The notes under the pieces are model-generated. The model was not told the origin of the DNA, searched no databases, and was given only the letters and a program-made list of their open reading frames with translations. A stretch of DNA of 22,740 nt from positions 1 to 22,740 of IMG/VR virus record IMGVR_UViG_3300035034_000445; one strand, 5' to 3'. Position numbers and translations under genes: made by a program. Shown here one piece after another: positions 6,608-13,295 of the stretch; position 1 is the first letter of the stretch, and each line of letters starts with the position of its first letter. This DNA comes from a virus.

Positions 6608-8200
6608 TTAAACTGCATGACGACCTTCATTTCTAAAAAGAGAAGCAATCATGCTTTCTGTCTGTCTTGCCGGTCTTGGCACTGTCGATTGTTGCGACAC
6701 GCTAGCTGCTTGGCTAGAAGAGCGTGACGTATTTGAATTCTGTGTAGATGCTTGAGGTGGTGTACTTGTAGTTGTTCCACCAGAGTCATTTGACATACTT
6801 AATGCTGTAGGAGCTACGGATTTATCTATAGGAGCCGCTTTAACTGTATTCTGTGGCGCAGTGCTCAATACTCCTCTGTTTGGAACAAGAGACATAAGCT
6901 CAGGTCTACTAATGTGGGCTCTGTTACTACCAACGCCACCGTAGTGCGATACGCCTTTATCTGTTGGGAGTGAAGCCCATTCTTTAGCTATGTTGTTTGC
7001 AAATTCTTCTTTGGTGATTTTGCCACGTCTATACTCAGCTAAGTCGCGACGACCTAGTAATGCCATAAACAGCTTGTCTTGATTTTGTGGGCTGTATTTA
7101 GATTCCAGGTTCAGTCCGGCTTTTTCATAATGCTCCTTCAAAGTGTTACGCAGTATCTGCCACCGACCAACTGCAGTAGACTCATGACCATTCTCTATCA
7201 TAGATTCTTGAAATTTCATGACTTCTCTTATCGTCATGCTAGTCAAGTTGGATTTTTTCTTACCGCCAACCAGTTTCGTATAATCGTTATTAGATTCTTT
7301 TTCACCAATCATATTAGCAAGGCTTACTAGATCATCAGGTATGACACCTGTAGAAATTACCGGAGTGACGACCGACTGCGACGAATTAGTATCTCCCCAT
7401 CCACCAGAAGCTCCAGTTGCCCATGTACCAGTAGCCGACGGCGCTGTAGCCGGATCTTCTACCGTGCCTGCTGTCTTTGGTGTTACAGTGTTAGCATTAA
7501 CAGTAGGCGTCATCCCTTGGCTGCTTGGGTCCATTCTGGAGTCGCGTACTTCGGGGTTTTTAATATCGGACACCAGTTTTTCTGTACTATCTTTAATAGC
7601 TACAGCTTTATCAAAAAACCACTTCTCAAACGCATCGCGTATGCCACCATTAATTGCACTATATATTAATCCGCCTAATGTTGTTTCTTCGCCGTCTGTT
7701 ACAGATGTGACAACTGAGTCTATTCCACCCGCCAAGATTCCGCCCAGGTTCCAACCACCATAAGCAGCACCAGCAATCGCGATAGCAGGGATTGACAATC
7801 CAAGAAATCTACCAATACGCAACAGCGGTCCTAGGCTTTTCCCTAGAGCAAGTGCCAATCCGCCAAACTCTTTTAATAACATTCCACCAATAGCACCCAT
7901 CGCACTTTCTGGGTCTTCTGATTTACTAATAGGACCATTATATTTTAACTTTGAATAGTCATACGCGTTGCGACGCTCCCGCTCATTTTCTACATCATCT
8001 AGGCGGTCATCACCAGCCAAGCGCGTTGATCCGTCTCTCACACCACGCCCAACACTCGCCGGGAACTCTTCTGTGGTGCTATTATTCATATCTGCTACTG
8101 TATATCCTATAGCTAGCCCAAACGATGTTTCTCGTTTGTTGGGATCAGCATCGCTATAAGCGTTTTGTAGCGTAGATGTAATTTTGGACAGATTATTCAT
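6608..8200 (-). CDS. Tail/baseplate protein with lysozyme-like domain and hydrophobic segment
   Basis: A 530-residue protein in three parts. Residues about 101-165 form a long Gly/Ala/Leu-rich hydrophobic stretch (for example LGLSIPAIAIAGAAYGGW), as in tape-measure proteins. Residues about 288-412 look like a lysozyme/transglycosylase-superfamily domain: MIGEKESNNDY with candidate catalytic Glu300 or Glu302, AVGRWQIL, then FMALLGRRDL and IAKEWASLP. The C-terminal 100 residues are low-complexity Ser/Thr/Gln-rich. It follows gp26 and its small overlapping partner and precedes the neck genes. I infer a virion protein that locally opens peptidoglycan at entry, possibly the tape-measure (gp29 role) or a hub protein. 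A weak late-like sequence (GTTAAATA, 8224-8231) lies upstream. Confidence 0.6.
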   Translation of the reverse strand: MNNLSKITSTLQNAYSDADPNKRETSFGLAIGYTVADMNNSTTEEFPASVGRGVRDGSTRLAGDDRLDDVENERERRNAYDYSKLKYNGPISKSEDPESAMGAIGGMLLKEFGGLALALGKSLGPLLRIGRFLGLSIPAIAIAGAAYGGWNLGGILAGGIDSVVTSVTDGEETTLGGLIYSAINGGIRDAFEKWFFDKAVAIKDSTEKLVSDIKNPEVRDSRMDPSSQGMTPTVNANTVTPKTAGTVEDPATAPSATGTWATGASGGWGDTNSSQSVVTPVISTGVIPDDLVSLANMIGEKESNNDYTKLVGGKKKSNLTSMTIREVMKFQESMIENGHESTAVGRWQILRNTLKEHYEKAGLNLESKYSPQNQDKLFMALLGRRDLAEYRRGKITKEEFANNIAKEWASLPTDKGVSHYGGVGSNRAHISRPELMSLVPNRGVLSTAPQNTVKAAPIDKSVAPTALSMSNDSGGTTTSTPPQASTQNSNTSRSSSQAASVSQQSTVPRPARQTESMIASLFRNEGRHAV

Positions 8201-8232
8201 TTATAGTACTCAAAGTTTCAGATATTTAACCG

Positions 8233-8403
8233 TCATTTGCGAGCTTTGTTCTTTTCTTCTACATGCGCATTATACATGTCTATGTATAATGCTCTCTCAA
8301 ACGGAATCATGTTATCAAGCTCCGTAAGAGTAAATGCATTTGCTAAGACGAGGTCGGAATTCGTCTTGTACATATTAAACAGATCTGCATCTCCGACCGT
8401 CAT
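8233..8403 (-). CDS. Small overlapping frame after gp26, probable frameshift extension
   Basis: A 56-residue frame, MTVGDADLFNMYKTNSD to HVEEKNKARK, whose ATG overlaps the gp26 stop (ATGA). It contains LTELDNMIPFERALYIDMY near residues 27-45, a short amphipathic pattern like the small proteins found after gp26 in other T4-like phages. It has no ribosome-binding site at initiation distance: the only purine-rich sequence, AGAGGA, is 17 nt upstream. The frame is -1 relative to gene 26, and a U UUU UUA slippery heptamer lies immediately before the overlap. It may therefore be made mainly as the C-terminal extension of a 296-residue gp26 fusion, as with lambda G/GT tail chaperones. Independent initiation by re-starting at ATGA is the alternative. 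Confidence 0.72.
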   Translation of the reverse strand: MTVGDADLFNMYKTNSDLVLANAFTLTELDNMIPFERALYIDMYNAHVEEKNKARK

Positions 8404-9122
8404 ACTAAAAAACCAATGAGTCCTCTAACATTATACTCAAAGTCTTTACCACATACTTTGCATTTTGTTTTTATATCAGCAGCAGTAACTGGAGCTGCAC
8501 TCAAGAAGTCTTTTAGCTTTTTGGTAGCGGGTGATGGAAGATCATCCACAAACTCGGCAAATTCTTCTTTTGTAAAATCGGATTTATTGAACACGGTATC
8601 ACCGTCAATAACCGCGTCAGTCATTTCATACAACGCATGTTCAAAAGAGTCAATGACTTTAACACGCATCTGCACAGCAACGGTTTCTGATAACCTTACT
8701 ATCCATGTATTATTTTTGCGTGTTGCATGTTTTTCCATTTCTTCTAAATTTACTACATATGCAGCATCAATAGAAAATCCAGCTTTTAAGACTTTAGGGC
8801 ATTTTTCTTCGTACGTTGCTGGATATTTGCACGAGGATTCGGCTATGTTATAATTTACTTCTACTGAGCTGCCAACAGAACATGCTCTAATTTTTAGATA
8901 TGCCCACTCAACATCTGCTGGGTGATCTTCTTTCGGGTTTACGTCCGAACATATAGTGATAATTTGATATGCGGCAGTCATTTTATCATCAACAGAATCT
9001 CCCTGCATACCCATCAAAAGAATCTTCTCTTCTTTTACGGTATATGGGCGATAGGTATAATTTCGCCCAGACACAGGTAGACTGTCATTATAGTTAGGCA
9101 TGTCAAGTTTTGGTAATTTCAT
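8400..9122 (-). CDS. 26: Baseplate hub assembly protein (gp26-like)
   Basis: A 240-residue protein related to T4 gp26 (208), needed for assembly of the central baseplate hub. The N-terminus is diagnostic: KLPKLDMPNYNDSLPVSGR, then YTYRPYTVKEEKILLMG (about 23-39). The middle contains a second hub-type region with NYNIAESSCKYPA, and the C-terminus carries a CKVC pair and ends in RGLIGFLV. A GCGGAG site lies 6 nt before the ATG. Its last codons include the slippery sequence and overlap the next frame, so a minority 296-residue product is predicted. The gene sits between the tail-tube-type protein and the lysozyme-domain protein, all parts of tail assembly. Confidence 0.83.
   Translation of the reverse strand: MKLPKLDMPNYNDSLPVSGRNYTYRPYTVKEEKILLMGMQGDSVDDKMTAAYQIITICSDVNPKEDHPADVEWAYLKIRACSVGSSVEVNYNIAESSCKYPATYEEKCPKVLKAGFSIDAAYVVNLEEMEKHATRKNNTWIVRLSETVAVQMRVKVIDSFEHALYEMTDAVIDGDTVFNKSDFTKEEFAEFVDDLPSPATKKLKDFLSAAPVTAADIKTKCKVCGKDFEYNVRGLIGFLV
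8406..8426 (-). promoter_or_regulatory. Candidate programmed -1 ribosomal frameshift signal
   Basis: On the minus strand the zero-frame codons GGT TTT TTA form the slippery heptamer T TTT TTA (8412-8406), a perfect X XXY YYZ motif. AGAGGA (8426-8421), a Shine-Dalgarno-like hexamer, ends 8 nt upstream of the heptamer, similar to the spacing of the dnaX stimulator. After a -1 slip the next codons are AGT ATG ACG, directly entering the 56-aa frame. I see no strong downstream pseudoknot. Confidence 0.6.
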
Positions 9123-9144
9123 TATATACTCCGCTTATAAAATA

Positions 9145-9825
9145 TTAAGGACCAATGAGTGTAGATGTGGCAGCAGCAACAGCACCCCGAATCAAAGTAG
9201 AACCTTGATCCAAAACACCAAGATCACGAGACGTCCATTCATGAAATGCTAACTCAATTGGAATTACTAAATGCTGATTAGTTGATGCCCAGCTCATCTG
9301 TGAACTATTTACCGCTACTGGATAACATTCTTTCAATACCCATTCATGTGTCGCAAATCCATTGGATGCATATGACCTAATAATGAAGTCAGTATGACAG
9401 TTGTCATAATACTGTATCTGGTAGCCATTAGTGCTATCAAATATGCGCGTGTGCCATGCGTCAAAGAAATCCCGCATCTGAAACTTTTCGCTTTCTATGA
9501 TTTCCATATTCAGTGTAGAATAGACAAGACCAAACGGAATTAATCTCTGTGGTCCGTTAGCGAATCTTGGGACTGTCTCTAACTGCCTAGACGGCAAGTC
9601 AATAGATTGTACGCGAAATCTAACGTTATTGAATGATCCACCTAAGGAGAAAATATCCGAATCACCGCTAAAGATGTTGATCAGTCTGCCTATGATAGAT
9701 GGGGCGTTTACTTGTAGGCACCGTGGCACATCTGCAAAATACGCCTCATAGTATGCCGGCGACGCAATTGCGTTAAAGAACGGATTTAATGATTCATTTC
9801 TGAATCTGTTTGCATTGAACGCCAT
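9145..9825 (-). CDS. Tail-tube-fold baseplate protein (gp54-like)
   Basis: A 226-residue protein with the pattern of the T4 tail-tube family (gp19, gp48, gp54). The central sequence has SIDLPSRQLETVPRF (about 74-88), LNMEIIESEKFQMRDFFDAWH (about 105-125) and, near the end, WVLKECYPVAVNSSQMSW followed by VIPIELAFHEW, the classic end of a tube domain. It is longer than gp19 (163) and has an extended N-terminus beginning NRFRNESLNPFF, more like the baseplate tube initiator gp54. It is placed directly before gp26. I favour a gp54/gp48-type role as the platform on which the tube polymerises; a second tail-tube protein is possible. Confidence 0.55.
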   Translation of the reverse strand: MAFNANRFRNESLNPFFNAIASPAYYEAYFADVPRCLQVNAPSIIGRLINIFSGDSDIFSLGGSFNNVRFRVQSIDLPSRQLETVPRFANGPQRLIPFGLVYSTLNMEIIESEKFQMRDFFDAWHTRIFDSTNGYQIQYYDNCHTDFIIRSYASNGFATHEWVLKECYPVAVNSSQMSWASTNQHLVIPIELAFHEWTSRDLGVLDQGSTLIRGAVAAATSTLIGP

Positions 9826-9828
9826 CTC

Positions 9829-10428
9829 TTAAGACCTTTTGATAATCTTGCGTGAATCTTTATATACTTGATCAGCAGTAGCACCCTGCCATTGAGCTAC
9901 GGGCAAAAATATAGCTATCTCCCAATAGTTAGCCGGGACCAAGATAAATTGTGTTGTGAAATTCGATTTTAGGTATTGCTTAACACATGGTGCAAATGCT
10001 TTAAATTTGCTAGATGAAGAAACAAGCCGGTATGATAGTTTTACTTTAGTTTTTTCGTCAAGCTTGTCATTATTGGTTATTGTGTGCAGCGCATCTAATA
10101 TCTTAATACGATATTCCATTGGCATATAATGAAAATTCAATCCAATGATTGAAGTCTTGGTCTCAGACACAGGTATAACTAAGGGCATAGCATCCCAATA
10201 TGGTAATGTGTCTTTATGCTTTGCATTATACCCAAAAAAGTACATATGTCCTGGACGCATCTTTGTTACTAGCTTAACTTCTTTAGACGCGACGAGATCA
10301 GCATAAGACACCTTTCTTGACATATGCGTTCTAATGTATCCTTTAAACCACGCCAAAGCACCCTGTACTTTTGTTGCAATACCGGCGGAAGCTGCTTTTG
10401 ATACTGCGTCAGCAAATTTTACTTTCAT
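9829..10428 (-). CDS. Conserved T4-like virion protein in the gene 53 position
   Basis: A 199-residue protein starting at an ATGA overlap with the gp4 stop. Characteristic blocks are MRPGHMYFFGYNAKHKDTLPYWD (about 57-79), GLNFHYMPMEYRIKILDAL (about 97-115) and FAPCVKQYL (about 144-152), ending in KDSRKIIKRS. I recognise this as a family common in T4-like phages of aquatic bacteria, next to gp4. By T4 order (4 then 53) it holds the place of baseplate wedge gp53, whose length is similar (196), but I do not see clear gp53 sequence. Head completion (gp2-type) is another option. It is probably structural or an assembly factor. Confidence 0.5.
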   Translation of the reverse strand: MKVKFADAVSKAASAGIATKVQGALAWFKGYIRTHMSRKVSYADLVASKEVKLVTKMRPGHMYFFGYNAKHKDTLPYWDAMPLVIPVSETKTSIIGLNFHYMPMEYRIKILDALHTITNNDKLDEKTKVKLSYRLVSSSSKFKAFAPCVKQYLKSNFTTQFILVPANYWEIAIFLPVAQWQGATADQVYKDSRKIIKRS

Positions 10429-10898
10429 CGTTTACCCTTTGGTAGAGTACCAGGAAGATTGATCCCAATACTCTTTAATGTATGCTCGGTAAATACCGCA
10501 AAGTCCCATCCACGTTTTGCAGCGTACTTTTCAGCTGCAAGCCACTTTGCAATGTTGACGGCGTATGTCTTAGTCTCTTCAATTACAGCCGAGCGTTTCT
10601 TGCCTTTCTTAAATATGGGTTTCTTTGTTTGGTGTGCCGGTTTGATCTCTACTAGAAGAATCTTACCACTAGCAAACTCCACTTTGACATCAACAAAATA
10701 TCTATGCTGTCTATCATCAACTGGAGAAATGTATGGAATGAAGAACTCTTCGCTCGAGAACTTTACTACATCGGGGTTAAGACAACACCACTTAAAGAAA
10801 AGATTCTCCCATGAAGATCTATACACAATGTTAGTATAGTCGCCTTCATATTTGTGGCGATGTTCTACTAACATGTTAAATTTGCCAGAATATGCCAT
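10425..10898 (-). CDS. 4: Head completion protein (gp4-like, nuclease fold)
   Basis: A 157-residue protein (T4 gp4 is 150) required to finish filled heads before tail joining. The signature runs YTNIVYRSSWENLFFKWC (about 21-38), EEFFIPYISPVDDRQHRYFVDV (about 50-71), ILLVEIKPAHQTK (about 79-91) and ETKTYAVNIAKWLAAEKYA with GWDFAVFTE. The D-x-(n)-E-x-K arrangement (VDVKVEF, then VEIKP) resembles the PD-(D/E)XK/TnsA-type endonuclease core, as known for this family. AGGA lies 5 nt before the ATG. The gene begins a structural operon preceded by a terminator containing a late-type promoter. Confidence 0.88.
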   Translation of the reverse strand: MAYSGKFNMLVEHRHKYEGDYTNIVYRSSWENLFFKWCCLNPDVVKFSSEEFFIPYISPVDDRQHRYFVDVKVEFASGKILLVEIKPAHQTKKPIFKKGKKRSAVIEETKTYAVNIAKWLAAEKYAAKRGWDFAVFTEHTLKSIGINLPGTLPKGKR

Positions 10899-10916
10899 GT
10901 AATCCTTATAAACTAA

Positions 10917-10959
10917 AAAGGTTCTATTAGCAGTTATTTAAACCACCAATAGAACCTTT
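10917..10959 (-). terminator. Intrinsic terminator after the internal-protein gene
   Basis: A perfect 12-bp stem (AAAGGTTCTATT 10917-10928 with AATAGAACCTTT 10948-10959) with a 19-nt loop; on the minus strand the stem runs into CCTTTTTAG. It lies between the stop at 11023 and the gp4 start at 10898. Stem sequence also permits plus-strand use (CCTTTGTTTT). Confidence 0.7.
10935..10942 (-). promoter_or_regulatory. 4: Candidate late promoter TTTAAATA inside the terminator loop
   Basis: Minus-strand TTTAAATA matches T4 late TATAAATA at 7 of 8 positions and sits in the loop of the terminator hairpin. Transcription would start about 10922, leaving about 24 nt before the gp4 ATG, so it would restart transcription for the structural operon. 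Confidence 0.5.
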
Positions 10960-11022
10960 GTTTTGGCTGTTACTCTTTGTTAGTGCACAGCAAGTCAGAT
11001 GTCACTCCTACATGTTTACCTA

Positions 11023-12057
11023 TTACTTTTTATCAGTGCCTCGAAGGCGTCGAAGGTCAGAAGAAAACGATTTGGCTGGCCATGAGGCACCAGACCGTGT
11101 CCCGGTGCCTGCGCGGACTGCTAATTCGCGGGCGCTTCTATTAGTACTATCTGCGTGGTAGTTAGAATCAGACATCGACGTTTTCATGTGAGTGTGTAGC
11201 TTTTCTATTGCAGCGGATGCACTCTTAGTATCGCCGGACTCTAAATGTTTACCTATTTCACTGTGAAGATCTTTTGCTAACGCGCGATGGCTGCCGGGTC
11301 CGTCTTGCGATTTAGCAACTAGCTTTTCTGCGGCCCGGGTGGTAATAGCAGACAACGAGTTAGCATCATGAATATTGCCTCTCATATTATGATGCACAGT
11401 ACCACTGTACACGTCGCTATGACCTTTACGAGCAAGCTGACGTTCTTTTTGTGTAGCTGCGCGCATTGCGTCTGGATGAACATGATGAACTTCTATTCCG
11501 TCTTTGTGATCTACGCCGGCATTACCCAAATGAGTATCTACTAAATGTTTAACGCGGTCTAGAGTTTGCGAGCGATTAAGCCGCGCATGCTTATTATTCA
11601 CCATTCTATCTGGACGTCTGTCAGTATACTTCATACGCGAAGTTCCAGGATACCCTTTTATACGCTTATAGTCATCGACCGTCTCAGCATCCGGTGAATC
11701 AGCTGTATGGATAGTATGTGTAGGATTACCACTGTTATTCGCATCTGGGTGAGCCGACGCAATAATTTTGCCTTTGTGAGATACAATTACGCCGTGTCCG
11801 TTTTTTAGGCCAGTAGCAATATGTGCATGCAGTTTAGACACCGATTTAGACTCATGAGTTTCAATGTCTGAGTTCTCACCTGCTCTATTACTAGTTAATT
11901 TTTTAACTATGTGTTTAGGAAACGCGCTTAACGCGCCAGCAGCTTCTTCTAGAGTATCTGTTTCAAAAAACTCTATGGAGTCTGCTTCACCCAGAACTAC
12001 AAATAACTCTCCATGATCTGATGCCATCTCAATTAATAAACTTTTAAAACTAATCAT
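11023..12057 (-). CDS. Predicted internal (co-packaged) virion protein, basic and His-rich
   Basis: A 344-residue protein of unknown fold. The N-terminus, MISFKSLLIE, resembles the capsid-targeting sequences that T4 internal proteins and Alt carry (MKTYQEFIAE type), which are removed by the prohead protease after an (L/I)-x-E. An acidic region to about residue 45 is followed by a long His-, Lys- and Arg-rich body with HVHPDAM, TVHHNMRGNIHDANSL and a strongly basic C-terminus (FSSDLRRLRGTDKK). There are no cysteines, membrane segments or enzymatic motifs that I recognise. It lies with the similarly tagged 51-residue gene between two terminators and late-type promoters, ahead of gp4. I infer a DNA-associated head protein delivered into the host; this is not shown. 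Confidence 0.6.
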   Translation of the reverse strand: MISFKSLLIEMASDHGELFVVLGEADSIEFFETDTLEEAAGALSAFPKHIVKKLTSNRAGENSDIETHESKSVSKLHAHIATGLKNGHGVIVSHKGKIIASAHPDANNSGNPTHTIHTADSPDAETVDDYKRIKGYPGTSRMKYTDRRPDRMVNNKHARLNRSQTLDRVKHLVDTHLGNAGVDHKDGIEVHHVHPDAMRAATQKERQLARKGHSDVYSGTVHHNMRGNIHDANSLSAITTRAAEKLVAKSQDGPGSHRALAKDLHSEIGKHLESGDTKSASAAIEKLHTHMKTSMSDSNYHADSTNRSARELAVRAGTGTRSGASWPAKSFSSDLRRLRGTDKK

Positions 12058-12072
12058 ACATACTACTCCTAA

Positions 12073-12228
12073 TTATTTAGACGAATCTTTGGTTGCTAAT
12101 TTTGGCGAATCGGTGCCATCATCTTTTTTATCTGAGCTAGGAGTTTTCCACATGCGTTTAACTTCGTCATTCATACGGGCTTTAATGCTTTGCGAATCAG
12201 ACTCTTTGAATGTCTTAAAAGATTTCAT
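12073..12228 (-). CDS. 51-residue protein with capsid-targeting-like N-terminus
   Basis: A short frame from ATG 12228 to TAA 12073-12075, MKSFKTFKES at the start, ending KDSSK. An AGAGAG site lies 6 nt upstream. The N-terminal MKSFKTFKE closely resembles the MKTYQEF-type leader of T4 internal head proteins and the MISFKSLLIE start of the next gene. The rest is hydrophilic, lysine- and aspartate-rich, and probably disordered. It is the first gene after the gp32 terminator, and its stop is followed by GGAG for the next gene, so the two are co-transcribed. Function is unknown; a small packaged protein is the best guess. Confidence 0.6.
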   Translation of the reverse strand: MKSFKTFKESDSQSIKARMNDEVKRMWKTPSSDKKDDGTDSPKLATKDSSK

Positions 12229-12262
12229 AATGTACTCTCTTCTCTGGTAAAACTATTTGTCA

Positions 12263-12270
12263 TATTTAAA
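12263..12270 (-). promoter_or_regulatory. Candidate late promoter TTTAAATA
   Basis: Minus-strand TTTAAATA (7 of 8 to TATAAATA) lies just beyond the gp32 terminator and about 35 nt before the 51-residue gene. The predicted start is near 12250. The same variant occurs before gp4. Confidence 0.5.
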
Positions 12271-12271
12271 A

Positions 12272-12303
12272 GAAAAAAAAAGGACGGCAATTGCCGTCCT
12301 TTT
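12272..12303 (-). terminator. 32: Strong intrinsic terminator of the gp32 gene
   Basis: An 18-nt perfect palindrome, GGACGGCAATTGCCGTCC (12282-12299), extended by A-T pairs and followed on the minus strand by about eight T residues. It starts 16 nt beyond the gp32 stop. The A/T flanks could also stop plus-strand transcription weakly (TTTTG). Confidence 0.92.
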
Positions 12304-12318
12304 GTAAGTACCGTTCTG

Positions 12319-13257
12319 TTAGAGATTCTTAACAAGATTCTTCAGAAAATCCAAATCATCATCATCGTCTGTACCAGACTCTGGTTCTGCTTCAGCATCT
12401 GTACCTTTTGGCACACTAGCTTTTTGTTGCTCTGGAGCTTTTTGCTGTGCTTGAGCTGGGGAATCCATGCCCTCAACAGTTTGAATACCAGAGCCTGACA
12501 TAGGACCAAGAACATCAAACAACTTGCGCTTTAGCTCATCTTCAGTCTTGTATTGTGCTGGGTCGGTAAATTCAGCAAGCGGATAGCACATGCTATACAC
12601 TTCGTCGATTTTATCATCATCTTTGAACAGCGGACCAGCATCACCAAATACGGATTTCTCGTAGTTAGGAACGAGGTCTTTACCCAACAGCTTGCCGACC
12701 ATACGAATGTTAAAATTAGCACCATCCCATGGATCAAACGGGTTCATTGGGCTTTCATCTTCAAACTTAGGAAACATCTTTTCTTGGATCATACCAAAGA
12801 TCATAGGACCAAACTGATAGATCTTTACTTGGCCTTCGTTCTCGGGATGAGCCGGGTCTTTGATGACAAGAACATTACAGCGATACTCAATTTTTTGCTT
12901 CTGAGTTCGTGCGATTTCTTTATCAGACTCAACGCCCGAATTCCACAGCTTGGCATTAAGAATGGCGACAGGATCGCTCTTATCGATGTTACGCAGCGAG
13001 TTCTCAATATACCACTTCCCAGTGGGACCCTTGAACGCGTGCTTAATTACTTTAGACCATGGAAGATCTTCGCCTTCAACTGCAGGTAGGAATCGTACTA
13101 CAGCTGAGCCTGTGCCGCGCTCTTTGTCGAACGTTGGGCGCCAGATGCGCGGGTCTTGCTGCTTTGAACCACCACCGCCCGGAGCTTGCGCTTCAGATGC
13201 TGCCTTCAATTTATTCAGAATGTCGGCACGGTTTTTCTTCAAGTTAGATAGGGACAT
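12319..13257 (-). CDS. 32: Single-stranded DNA-binding protein (gp32-like)
   Basis: A 312-residue ssDNA-binding protein (T4 gp32 is 301) that coats replication and recombination intermediates. The N-terminal basic LSNLKKNRADILNKL helix corresponds to the cooperativity domain. The core has WRPTFDKERGTGSAVVRFLP, then GKWYIENSLRNIDKSDPVAI (about 82-101), VLVIKDPAHPENEGQVKIYQFG, and FDPWDGANFNIRM. The C-terminus is the expected acidic tail (TDDDDDLDFLKNLVKNL). The T4 zinc ligands are missing: Cys positions of the T4 knuckle are Ser, Asp and Ala here. GGAG lies 7 nt before the ATG. It has its own candidate late promoter, a repeated-octamer leader and a strong terminator, so it can be expressed as a single gene. 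Confidence 0.92.
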   Translation of the reverse strand: MSLSNLKKNRADILNKLKAASEAQAPGGGGSKQQDPRIWRPTFDKERGTGSAVVRFLPAVEGEDLPWSKVIKHAFKGPTGKWYIENSLRNIDKSDPVAILNAKLWNSGVESDKEIARTQKQKIEYRCNVLVIKDPAHPENEGQVKIYQFGPMIFGMIQEKMFPKFEDESPMNPFDPWDGANFNIRMVGKLLGKDLVPNYEKSVFGDAGPLFKDDDKIDEVYSMCYPLAEFTDPAQYKTEDELKRKLFDVLGPMSGSGIQTVEGMDSPAQAQQKAPEQQKASVPKGTDAEAEPESGTDDDDDLDFLKNLVKNL

Positions 13258-13271
13258 ATTTGTACTCCGCT

Positions 13272-13295
13272 GCTAGGTTGCTAGGTTGCTAGGTT
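13272..13295 (-). repeat. 32: Three tandem octamers in the gp32 leader, possible translational operator
   Basis: On the minus strand AACCTAGC occurs three times without interruption, beginning inside the last codons of gene 59 and ending 2 nt before the GGAG ribosome-binding site region of gene 32. T4 gp32 represses its own translation by cooperative binding to an unstructured leader; this C/A-rich array with little pairing potential is a good candidate for the same role. Confidence 0.6.

Noticed and set aside
7341-7763. Plus-strand Pro/Val-rich frame (140 codons)
   Set aside because: Opposite strand of the Thr/Ala-rich linker of the lysozyme-domain protein; no start signals.
12103-12113. 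GGCGAATCG recurring at several loci
   Set aside because: At coding sites it is simply the reverse of Asp-Ser-Pro codons, so the recurrence needs no element.
12553-13089. Plus-strand open frame (178 codons)
   Set aside because: Shadow of the gp32 gene on the opposite strand; no start signals and odd composition.
13272-13295. CRISPR-like array
   Set aside because: Octamers are directly abutting with no spacers; fits a leader repeat.
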